Source of the DNA: Anaerolineae bacterium
GTDB taxonomy: Bacteria > Chloroflexota > Anaerolineae > B4-G1 > SLSP01
Length of the DNA stretch: 6,463 nt
Assembly (NCBI GenBank): GCA_016928755.1
Contig: JAFGKB010000091.1
Span: 1 to 6,463, forward strand
Direction of reading: 5' to 3'
The notes beneath the pieces were generated by a model that was not told the DNA's origin, did no database searches, and saw only the letters and a program-made list of their open reading frames with translations. Within the stretch, counting starts at the first letter, position 1, and every line of letters begins with the position of its first letter. This document shows, in pieces, positions 1 to 6,361 of this stretch. Position numbers and translations under genes: made by a program.

Positions 1-219
1 AAAGGAAATGTCAATGCCGTCACCGACGCCGCAAGCTCGGCGTGGATGGGCATGGCCGGCATTCAATCTGCCGCATTAAACGTGCGGATTAACGCGACAT
101 CTATCGAGGATAAAGTAAAGAAAGATGCTTGGCTGGCGGAGTTAAACGCGATACTGACACGTGCTGAGTCTATCCTGGCACAGGTGCAGGAAGCTGCCAT
201 CAGGAGAGGCGGTTTATAG
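1..219 (+). CDS. fchA: Methenyltetrahydrofolate cyclohydrolase / formiminotransferase-cyclodeaminase family, C-terminal part (5' truncated)
   Basis: Frame 1 is open from the window edge to TAG at 217-219 and encodes the last 72 residues of a protein. The segment GNVNAVTDAASSAWMG, followed by AALNVRINATSIEDK, matches the conserved C-terminal block of the cyclodeaminase/cyclohydrolase fold (family pattern GN-x-x-S/A-V/I-x-D-A ... A-x-LNV-x-IN). The end is an amphipathic helix (LNAILTRAESILAQVQEAA), also typical. Family members act in the cytoplasm on one-carbon folates, either opening 5,10-methenyl-THF or deaminating 5-formimino-THF. A stand-alone FchA of about 200 residues seems more likely than a bifunctional enzyme, but the missing N-terminus prevents a decision. 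A strong terminator follows, so it is probably not cotranscribed with the next gene. Confidence 0.8.
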   Translation, partial: KGNVNAVTDAASSAWMGMAGIQSAALNVRINATSIEDKVKKDAWLAELNAILTRAESILAQVQEAAIRRGGL

Positions 220-245
220 ATATAAGTATCTGTAGCTGAACCTTC

Positions 246-275
246 AAGGCGGGCTTATTTAAGCCCGCCTTTTTT
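246..275 (+). terminator. Rho-independent terminator after the fchA-like gene
   Basis: A perfect 11-bp stem (246-256 pairing with 261-271, core AGGCGGGCTT / AAGCCCGCCT) has an ATTT loop and runs directly into a T tract ending at 275. It lies 26 bp after the stop codon of the upstream gene. The GC-rich stem plus T run is a textbook intrinsic terminator. It separates the folate gene from the four-gene unit that starts at 427. Confidence 0.93.
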
Positions 276-299
276 ATGTACGGCAACATAAAAAATCAC

Positions 300-360
300 T
301 TTACGTAATGTTAGCCAAACCTTGACCATATTTTAACATTGGGTTAAAGAAGAATTAATA
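300..360 (+). promoter_or_regulatory. Candidate Pho box: six hexamer repeats on an 11-bp period
   Basis: Six hexamers start exactly 11 bp apart: TTTACG (300), TTAGCC (311), TTGACC (322), TTAACA (333), TTAAAG (344) and TTAATA (355). All begin with TT, five of six have A at position 4, and four of six have C at position 5. Direct repeats of TT(A/C/T)A(C/T)A with one-turn spacing are the known binding architecture of Bacillus PhoP. The 11-bp unit also fits E. coli PhoB and the cyanobacterial SphR box (PyTTAAPyPy repeats with 3-bp gaps). A PstS gene in the downstream operon supports this independently. The three best matches are the units at 322, 333 and 344; the outer units are weaker. Binding is inferred, and the cognate regulator is not in the window. 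Confidence 0.65.
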
Positions 361-369
361 GCGATAAGC

Positions 370-375
370 GATACT
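370..375 (+). promoter_or_regulatory. Candidate -10 element of the operon promoter
   Basis: GATACT (four of six matches to TATAAT) begins 9 bp after the last 11-bp repeat. This is close to the spacing in PhoB-dependent promoters, where the box replaces the -35 element. Transcription would then start near 382 and give a leader of about 45 nt. A better-looking hexamer, TATAAC at 401-406, has no -35 match 17 bp upstream, lies 40 bp from the repeats, and would start transcription almost at the ribosome binding site, so it is the second choice. Confidence 0.35.
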
Positions 376-426
376 AGAGGGGGATTTTTTCAGGTAAATA
401 TATAACACTGTGTGAAGGAGATATAG

Positions 427-1620
427 ATGCGCATAGCAATTTTTACAGAGACATTTCTGCCAAAGTGGGATGGCATCGCACATACTCTGACACACTACCT
501 CAAACATATTGAAAAACGCGGACACTCATGTTTGATGTTTGCACCACAGGGCGCCCCAGAAAGTTATGCCGGGACACCTATTATAGGGTTACCCTCTTTT
601 CCTTTTCCCTTTTACCCAGACTTAAAACTAGTCCCCCCAGTTTTTAATGTAAAGAAACAACTAGCGGAATTTAAGCCGGATATTGTACACCTGGTTAACC
701 TGGCTTCTTTGGGTATAGTGGGTATGAATCACGCCCGCGAACTCAAAGTGCCGGTTGTAGCTTCCTACCACACAGATTTACCAGGTTATGCCAAACTATA
801 TGGAATGGGGCTTTTTACCAATCCATTGTGGGCTTATTTCCGCTGGCTACATAACCAAGCTGACTTAAATTTCTGTCCATCAAATTATACGAAGGCACAA
901 TTGGAAACTCAAAAATTTGAGAGGCTTAAGGTATGGAGCCGGGGAGTAGATACCGAACACTTCAACCCACAAAAGCGAACGGCTGAATGGCGTATCCGCC
1001 TTACAGGCGGGGAACCCGATGCTTTCTTACTCCTATATATAGGACGGTTAGGTACTGAAAAGCGGGTAGACTGGTTGCGCCCGTTGCTTGATATTCTACC
1101 GAAAGCCCGGCTTGCTATTGTCGGAGATGGGCCAATGCGGGAGGATTTGAAAAAACAATTTGAGAGCACAAGAACTGTTTTCACTGGGTATCTTAAAGGT
1201 GAGGATCTGTCCCACGCATATGCGGCCGCCGATCTTTTTGTTTTCCCTTCAGCCAATGAGACTTTTGGCAATGTTGTCCTTGAAGCTATGGCTTCTGGAT
1301 TGCCTGTAATTGCCCCCTGTTCTGGTGGCCCCGTGGATATGGTAACCCAGGGAGAAAATGGCTATTTGTTTGAACCTGGCGACATTGCAGATATGTGTGC
1401 CTTAACCTGGCGCTGCGTTATGAATATGGAACATACACGCCAGATGAGCCGGGCAGCACGTGCCTATGCAAAAACCCGAAGTTGGGAAAAAATCCTGGAT
1501 GGTGTATTGGAAGAATACACTGCCCTTATCCAAACAACACAAAAAAATCATGGGCATATTCCACAATCTCAAACCAAGTTCAAAAAACAATATTCTTCCT
1601 CTGTTACTCCGTCAATGTAA
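427..1620 (+). CDS. GT4-family glycosyltransferase, SqdX/SQD2-like (probable sulfoquinovosyl- or glucuronosyl-diacylglycerol synthase)
   Basis: This 397-aa protein starts at ATG 427 with a strong ribosome binding site, GAAGGAG, at 414-420 (6-nt spacing). The N-terminus MRIAIFTETFLPKWDGI, then FPFPFYPDLKL (58-68), VASYHTDLPGYAKLYG (111-126) and WSRGVDTEHF (170-179), closely follow the pattern of cyanobacterial SqdX and plant SQD2. The C-terminal GT-B half has YIGRLGTEKR (204-213, donor-phosphate R207 and K212), VGDGP (232-236) and the EX7E motif E278/E286. SqdX moves sulfoquinovose from UDP-sulfoquinovose to diacylglycerol at the cytoplasmic membrane face, making a phosphorus-free anionic lipid; SQD2 also makes glucuronosyl-diacylglycerol. 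No sqdB homologue is in the window, so the donor sugar is open. No membrane segment is visible. Residues after about 370 are a polar, basic tail of no recognised function. It is the first gene after the putative Pho box. Another GT4 lipid or glycan transferase remains possible. Confidence 0.82.
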   Translation: MRIAIFTETFLPKWDGIAHTLTHYLKHIEKRGHSCLMFAPQGAPESYAGTPIIGLPSFPFPFYPDLKLVPPVFNVKKQLAEFKPDIVHLVNLASLGIVGMNHARELKVPVVASYHTDLPGYAKLYGMGLFTNPLWAYFRWLHNQADLNFCPSNYTKAQLETQKFERLKVWSRGVDTEHFNPQKRTAEWRIRLTGGEPDAFLLLYIGRLGTEKRVDWLRPLLDILPKARLAIVGDGPMREDLKKQFESTRTVFTGYLKGEDLSHAYAAADLFVFPSANETFGNVVLEAMASGLPVIAPCSGGPVDMVTQGENGYLFEPGDIADMCALTWRCVMNMEHTRQMSRAARAYAKTRSWEKILDGVLEEYTALIQTTQKNHGHIPQSQTKFKKQYSSSVTPSM

Positions 1621-1633
1621 GGTAAGTTAATCT

Positions 1634-4597
1634 ATGTTACAAAAATTTCTAGATAGGCTCTTCGAGCGATTTGGTCTGCATTCTTTGCGTGAAAAATTGC
1701 TCTATCCGCTTGCAACCTTAATGATAATCTCTTTATTAATAAGTACTATCGCCTTCTCCATTGGGACGGCAATCACCCAAAATGGACTTTTAGAACAACA
1801 ACTTATTAAGGATAGTGACCGGATTATAAATACTCTTGATGATCGTATTCTGTCCCTTAAAGGGGCTGCGGTGGCTTTAACAAAAGATCCGGAAATCATT
1901 GATTCCATCCAACAAAACAATGAAAATACATTAGAGATTTTAAATAGCAAAGCGGTTTTGGTTCGTGACCGTTTTGGTATGGACCTCATCCAGATATTTA
2001 ATGCCGAGGGAGAGGCGAAAGCTAACTTAGTAACAGAGTCTCTTTATAAAGAGACTTCTCTCTTTTTATTAGATTATACAGATACTGGAGAACCTATAGT
2101 TAAAGTGGTGCAAGGGGAGACTTTGCTCCTAAGCCGGGCTGTGATATCTGACAACCTAGGTACCGTGATCGTCGGGATTGACTTAGAAAAAGAGTTAACC
2201 CGGTTAGCGACACAATACCGGTTAGGGTCAGAACTAGGTCTGAGCATAGAGATTGATGGGCAAAACCGGCAAATAGGGACCACGGATGATATTCCCTTTG
2301 GGGCCAAAGCCGGGAATAAAAACGGTTTCTACAGCCGGTTGGTGGAAGTTCCGTTGGGAATAATTACAGCAGACTTGATTGCAGTACGCGCTACAGATGA
2401 CATCGAGAAGATCACCGGCACGGGATTATGGGTGATGACAGGCAGCACCGTGGTCACAACCCTGTTACTATTGATGCTTAGTGTCGGTATTATTCGCGCC
2501 ATATCAAATCCGGTGCAACAACTCTCGCAAGTCGCTAATGCTGTCGCCCGAGGTGATTTGAGCCAACGTATAGATATTGAGGCGTTAGCCTCCAGCCCTG
2601 AAGTTGATGCCGGTGATGAAATCGGCATACTGGCGAAGTCATTTAACAGTATGGTAAGTGAACTACAGATGCTTTACGGTAATCTTGAAGCCAAAGTCGC
2701 GGCCCGTACTCAAGAACTATCAACCGCCGCCCAGGTTGCCAACGCAGTCTCTTCAAGTCTGGACATTGATAATATTCTAAAGACGGCGGCAAAGTTAATC
2801 CAAACTCGATTGGGATTTCAACACGTGGCTATTTTTACGCTTAATCCAGAGACCGATATGGCGATCTTAAAACAAACCGCTGGCGAGATTCAGGGATTAG
2901 GCGCAAATTACTATCCTCCAGAAACTCCAATCCAACTAGAGAACTTAATCGGGGCGGCTGCTCTTATGCATTCCCCTAGTCTGGTCCAAGATATAGAAAC
3001 CGACACCCAATATCCCCAGAGTGCTTGGCTACCGGGAACACAAGCTGCTGCCGCCATCCCCTTGCTAGCCGGTGGGACGGTTATAGGTGTATTAGAGTTA
3101 CAAAGTCAAGTTACCCACGCTTTTCATCCAGAATTAGTAAGCTTGCTAAGAACACTTGCCGACCAAATTGCTGTAGGGATGCAAAATGCACAACTCTACC
3201 AATCAGAGCAAAGACGCCGGCGTTTTGCGGAGGTGCTGGAACTCACCGGGCGGGTCATTTCTGGTAGCCTGGATATGAAGGAAGTTCCGGGAAGAGTTCT
3301 ATCAATGCTGAAAGCCCTGGTTGATTATGAGCGCGGCTCGCTCTGGATGAAGATTGATGATAAAATCTACACTTTGGCTCATCAAGGATACCCAGAAGAG
3401 TATCCCCTAGAGACAATCTCAATACCTATACAAAATGGTGATGTCTTTGATCGGTTGATGAAAGAGCACAAGCCGGTAATTATTGACGATATTACAACAG
3501 AATCCTCATGGCACCAACTCCCCTGGTTACCCCTTGACCATTCCTGGCTTGGTACTCCGATTATCTCAAAAGGGAATGTGATCGGGATGATCTCTCTCAC
3601 TCGTCGGGAGACCTATGCATTTACCAATGAGGACGCTACCTCAGTGCAGGCCCTCGCGTTACAAGCCGGTGTGGCGCTTGAAAATGCCAATCTGTACGCC
3701 GAAATTGCACACTTCAATACCCAACTAGAGCAAAGAGTTGCCGAACGCACAGAAGAACTTAACCAGGCATACCAAACTCTAGCCCAATTAGATAAGACCA
3801 AAGCCAACTTCATCAATGTTGCCGCACATGAGCTACGCACACCTTTAACCGTAATCATAGCATACGGACAATTGCTACGAAAAGTTATAGATATAGAAGC
3901 TAAACCTATGGCCCAGCAATCTATAGACGGCTTACTCGCCGGTTCAAAGCGATTGCATGAAATTATCAATAGTATGCTGGATGTCGCTAAAATTGACAGT
4001 CAGATGGTAAAGATTAACCGTGCGCCGGTATCCATTGGTGAAGTTATGGAGTGTATCAAAGTGAACTTTGAACAGGCATTGGAAGAACGTAATCTTACTC
4101 TTACCTTTCAAAATACAGATACTTTACCGGAGATTATGGCAGATAAGGACCTGATTCATAAGGCATTCTACCACCTGATTATCAATGCCATAAAATACAC
4201 CCCAGATGGGGGCAAAATCACCGTGTCCGGTAGTAGGGACACAGATGATGATGCACTTGAGGAATATATACAAATTGTAATCCAAGATACCGGCATCGGT
4301 ATTGACCCGCAACATCAAAACTTAATCTTTGAAAAATTCTATCAAACGGGTGAGGTGGCCGTTCATTCATCAGGCCGGACAAAGTTTAAAGGTGGCGGGC
4401 CAGGATTGGGATTAGCCATTGTCCGGGGTGTCATCCTGGCTCATGGCGGGAGAATCTGGGTAGAGAGTGACGGGTACGACGAGGAGAATTGCCCCGGAAC
4501 AACCTTCTATATACTATTGCCTGTCGTTAAATTTGAGTATGATAATGTGTCTGAAAAAATGGAGATTAATCAAAAAGTATTAAATTCATTGTCATAA
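1634..4597 (+). CDS. Membrane-bound hybrid-input sensor histidine kinase: Cache-like sensor, HAMP, two GAF domains, HisKA, HATPase_c
   Basis: This 987-aa protein starts 13 bp after the glycosyltransferase; an AAGGT ribosome binding site (1619-1623) overlaps that gene's stop codon, suggesting coupling. Membrane segments lie at about 22-46 and 264-287. They enclose about 215 residues outside the membrane that look Cache-like (for example MDLIQIFNAEGEA at 116-128 and LLSRAVISDNLGTVIVGIDL at 165-184). HAMP follows at about 288-344, a short coiled coil, GAF 1 at about 365-520, GAF 2 at about 533-690, a second coiled coil (about 690-722, QRVAERTEELNQAY), HisKA with phospho-acceptor H732 in AHELRTPL, and HATPase_c. 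The ATPase boxes are intact: N851 in HLIINAIKYTP, DTGIGI 885-890, FEKFYQ 899-904, and GGPGLGLAI 921-929. It should be an active autokinase. There is no receiver domain and no response regulator beside it, so its partner is unknown. Context suggests a link to phosphate status, but the ligand cannot be read from the sequence. Confidence 0.93.
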   Translation: MLQKFLDRLFERFGLHSLREKLLYPLATLMIISLLISTIAFSIGTAITQNGLLEQQLIKDSDRIINTLDDRILSLKGAAVALTKDPEIIDSIQQNNENTLEILNSKAVLVRDRFGMDLIQIFNAEGEAKANLVTESLYKETSLFLLDYTDTGEPIVKVVQGETLLLSRAVISDNLGTVIVGIDLEKELTRLATQYRLGSELGLSIEIDGQNRQIGTTDDIPFGAKAGNKNGFYSRLVEVPLGIITADLIAVRATDDIEKITGTGLWVMTGSTVVTTLLLLMLSVGIIRAISNPVQQLSQVANAVARGDLSQRIDIEALASSPEVDAGDEIGILAKSFNSMVSELQMLYGNLEAKVAARTQELSTAAQVANAVSSSLDIDNILKTAAKLIQTRLGFQHVAIFTLNPETDMAILKQTAGEIQGLGANYYPPETPIQLENLIGAAALMHSPSLVQDIETDTQYPQSAWLPGTQAAAAIPLLAGGTVIGVLELQSQVTHAFHPELVSLLRTLADQIAVGMQNAQLYQSEQRRRRFAEVLELTGRVISGSLDMKEVPGRVLSMLKALVDYERGSLWMKIDDKIYTLAHQGYPEEYPLETISIPIQNGDVFDRLMKEHKPVIIDDITTESSWHQLPWLPLDHSWLGTPIISKGNVIGMISLTRRETYAFTNEDATSVQALALQAGVALENANLYAEIAHFNTQLEQRVAERTEELNQAYQTLAQLDKTKANFINVAAHELRTPLTVIIAYGQLLRKVIDIEAKPMAQQSIDGLLAGSKRLHEIINSMLDVAKIDSQMVKINRAPVSIGEVMECIKVNFEQALEERNLTLTFQNTDTLPEIMADKDLIHKAFYHLIINAIKYTPDGGKITVSGSRDTDDDALEEYIQIVIQDTGIGIDPQHQNLIFEKFYQTGEVAVHSSGRTKFKGGGPGLGLAIVRGVILAHGGRIWVESDGYDEENCPGTTFYILLPVVKFEYDNVSEKMEINQKVLNSLS

Positions 4598-4624
4598 TGA
4601 CCAAACAGAAGGAGTGTAAAGAAA

Positions 4625-5455
4625 ATGCGTTTTAAGTTGATGCTAGTTGCTATCGGTTTAGTGTTCTTAATTAGCGGGTGTGCCAATACACCTGAAACGC
4701 CGGCAGGTACGGCTCCAAGTGACCTGAGTGGCAAAGTCTCGTTTGCGGGTAGTACCACAGTCCAACCCTTGGCGGCTGAAATCGGCCAAGTATTTAATGC
4801 GCAATATCCAGATGTCACATTGGACATTGCTGCCGGAGGTAGTTCAGTCGGTATCAAAGCGATTCACGATGGTACTGTTGATATTGGTATGGCCTCCCGA
4901 CATCTTAAACCTGAAGAAGCAGAAGGTGTCACCCCGCACCAGATCGCAGTCGATGTGATAGCTGTTGTCGTCCAGGAGAATAATCCTGTACGGGATTTAA
5001 CTATGGACCAACTTCGCGATATTTACTTGGGAAAAATCACTAACTGGCAAGAGGTGGGTGGATCTGATGAGGATATTATGGTGGTAGTCCGCGATAAAAA
5101 CTCAGGTACACGCGGCGCCTTCGATGAAATCGTGCTCAATAAAGATGAGCCTACCGCACCGAACCTGGAAAAAGCGCTTACGGCCGGAGATATGGCCGCG
5201 AAAGTGCTGGAGAACATTAATGCTATTGGGTATGTAGGTTTTGGAAATATCGAAGAAGGCTTAGCCTTGGTAAATATTGATGGCGCTGAGCCATCCGAAC
5301 CTAACGCCCGCGATGGTAGCTACAAATTGACCCGGCCTTTGTTATTGATTACCGGCCCGTTAAGTCAACCCTTAGCCCAAGAGTTTATTGACTTCGCTAT
5401 TGGGGAGCAAGGCCAACAGGTAGTCGTAGATAAAGGTTGGGTATCTGTTAGATAA
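4625..5455 (+). CDS. pstS: PstS-type phosphate-binding lipoprotein
   Basis: This 276-aa protein starts at ATG 4625 with a GAAGGAGT ribosome binding site at 4608-4615, 27 bp after the kinase stop. Its N-terminus is a lipoprotein signal: MRFK, a hydrophobic stretch, then the lipobox ISGC with the lipidated Cys at 19, followed by a short Thr/Pro-rich linker. The mature protein has the PBP type II phosphate-binding motifs: AGSTTVQPL (41-49), GGSSVGIKAI (71-80), DIGMASR (86-92), the YLGKITNW signature (134-141), KNSGTRGAF (158-166) and IGYVGFG (201-207). Such proteins bind inorganic phosphate outside the membrane and deliver it to PstCA, the ABC permease. No pstC, pstA, pstB or phoU is in the window; the next gene is surE-like. 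It may serve a transporter encoded elsewhere, or phosphate sensing. A related oxyanion-binding role is less likely given the SGTR motif and context. Confidence 0.92.
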   Translation: MRFKLMLVAIGLVFLISGCANTPETPAGTAPSDLSGKVSFAGSTTVQPLAAEIGQVFNAQYPDVTLDIAAGGSSVGIKAIHDGTVDIGMASRHLKPEEAEGVTPHQIAVDVIAVVVQENNPVRDLTMDQLRDIYLGKITNWQEVGGSDEDIMVVVRDKNSGTRGAFDEIVLNKDEPTAPNLEKALTAGDMAAKVLENINAIGYVGFGNIEEGLALVNIDGAEPSEPNARDGSYKLTRPLLLITGPLSQPLAQEFIDFAIGEQGQQVVVDKGWVSVR

Positions 5456-5470
5456 TTGACAAAGCGCTTT

Positions 5471-5477
5471 AAGGGGG
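5471..5477 (+). promoter_or_regulatory. Ribosome binding site that fixes the surE start
   Basis: AAGGGGG lies 8 nt before ATG 5486. The upstream in-frame TTG at 5456 directly abuts the pstS stop codon and has no purine-rich Shine-Dalgarno sequence at suitable distance. The ten extra residues it would add precede the family's normal N-terminus, so ATG 5486 is preferred. Confidence 0.75.
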
Positions 5478-5485
5478 TAGTTTTT

Positions 5486-6361
5486 ATGGGTTTTCTCCCA
5501 CTGATTCTAGTTACCAACGATGATGGAATTACCTCGTCGGGGTTATGGGCCGCCGTGGAGGCGGTCCTACCCCTCGGCAAGGTTTTAGTTGTTGCCCCAA
5601 ACCGTCAATGGTCTGGTGCAGGACGATCAATGCCACATAATGTCACAGGAAGCATTGAAGAGGCCAGTCGCGAGATTAATGGGCAATACGTTGAAGCTTA
5701 TGCAGTAGATGCCAGCCCGGCATTGGCGGTAGGTCACGCAATATTGGAAATTGCCCAACGCAAACCCGATCTGGTTGTATCCGGTATCAATTTTGGGGCC
5801 AACCTAAGTATTGAAGTTACAATTTCCGGTACTGTAGGCGCAGCATTGGAAGCCGGTGCATTTGGAATTCCCGCAATTGCGGTCTCCCAAGAGATGAATC
5901 CGGTCTATCATCTGACCGGTAGTGAGAGGGTTGATTACGCGCCAGCCCAATTATATACATACCGGTTCGCGCAATATCTATTAGAAGTAGGCTTACCCTA
6001 TGGAGCCGATGCCCTCAACGTTAATATACCCGACGGGGCTACATTGAACACGCCGTGGCGTTATACACGGCTCTCACGGCACCGTTATTATGTACCACTG
6101 CCCCCTAACCGTATCTTGGGAGAAGGACGACCAGGATACAAGATTATTGAGGATCTCACAGCGACAGAAGTAGATTCCGACATACGTACTATCATGGCCG
6201 ACCGTATGGTCTCGGCGACCTTACTCTCTCTGGATATGACAGCCCAGGTTATCAGTGCTTATAGTTTTAACTGTGGTCTAACCGAGGCTTTACGTGAGTC
6301 TCAGGAGTACTCGATCCCATCACCGCTACAGGTGAAGACCCCCGTACCCAGTATGGCGTGA
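5486..6361 (+). CDS. surE: SurE-family 5'/3'-nucleotidase, divergent
   Basis: From ATG 5486 the protein has 291 residues, somewhat longer than the usual 250-270. It opens with LPLILVTNDDGI, the SurE signature. D12 and D13, S43 (in APNRQWSGAGRS) and N102 (in SGINFGANL) correspond to the metal-binding residues known from E. coli SurE (D8, D9, S39, N92), and SGTVGAALEAG (114-124) is the family's conserved helix. SurE enzymes are cytoplasmic metal-dependent phosphatases that cleave nucleoside 5'- and 3'-monophosphates and short polyphosphate. Two blocks depart from consensus: the usual TPxDCV is SPALAV (77-82), and the usual N-x-G-x-D-V-x-Y-S-G is N-L-S-I-E-V-T-I-S-G (106-115). The metal site looks intact, so activity is plausible but specificity may differ. 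The gene lies 30 bp after pstS and is probably cotranscribed, which suggests phosphate scavenging from nucleotides (inference). Confidence 0.88.
   Translation: MGFLPLILVTNDDGITSSGLWAAVEAVLPLGKVLVVAPNRQWSGAGRSMPHNVTGSIEEASREINGQYVEAYAVDASPALAVGHAILEIAQRKPDLVVSGINFGANLSIEVTISGTVGAALEAGAFGIPAIAVSQEMNPVYHLTGSERVDYAPAQLYTYRFAQYLLEVGLPYGADALNVNIPDGATLNTPWRYTRLSRHRYYVPLPPNRILGEGRPGYKIIEDLTATEVDSDIRTIMADRMVSATLLSLDMTAQVISAYSFNCGLTEALRESQEYSIPSPLQVKTPVPSMA

Noticed and set aside
301..308. Palindrome TTACGTAA as an operator
   Set aside because: An 8-bp palindrome in AT-rich DNA is not rare, there is no second copy, and it overlaps the first repeat unit of the Pho-box array.
322..350. Classical sigma-70 promoter with -35 TTGACC and -10 TAAAGA at 17-bp spacing
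   Set aside because: The -10 match is poor, and both hexamers fall within the 11-bp repeat array, which explains them better.
909..1271. Open frame of 120 codons on the minus strand inside the glycosyltransferase gene
   Set aside because: It lies wholly antisense to a well-supported gene, and the protein has no recognisable family motif. The same applies to the other antisense frames within the kinase, pstS and surE genes.
1395..1625. Open frame of 76 codons overlapping the 3' end of the glycosyltransferase gene
   Set aside because: It is an out-of-frame overlap. The kinase ribosome binding site and start explain the junction without it.
3025..3267. Open frame of 80 codons on the plus strand in another frame of the kinase gene
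   Set aside because: It overlaps the GAF-domain coding region, has no convincing ribosome binding site, and encodes a Cys/Arg-rich product typical of an out-of-frame shadow.
5456..5485. TTG start for surE directly after the pstS stop
   Set aside because: It lacks a Shine-Dalgarno sequence and would add residues before the normal family N-terminus. ATG 5486 has AAGGGGG at good spacing.
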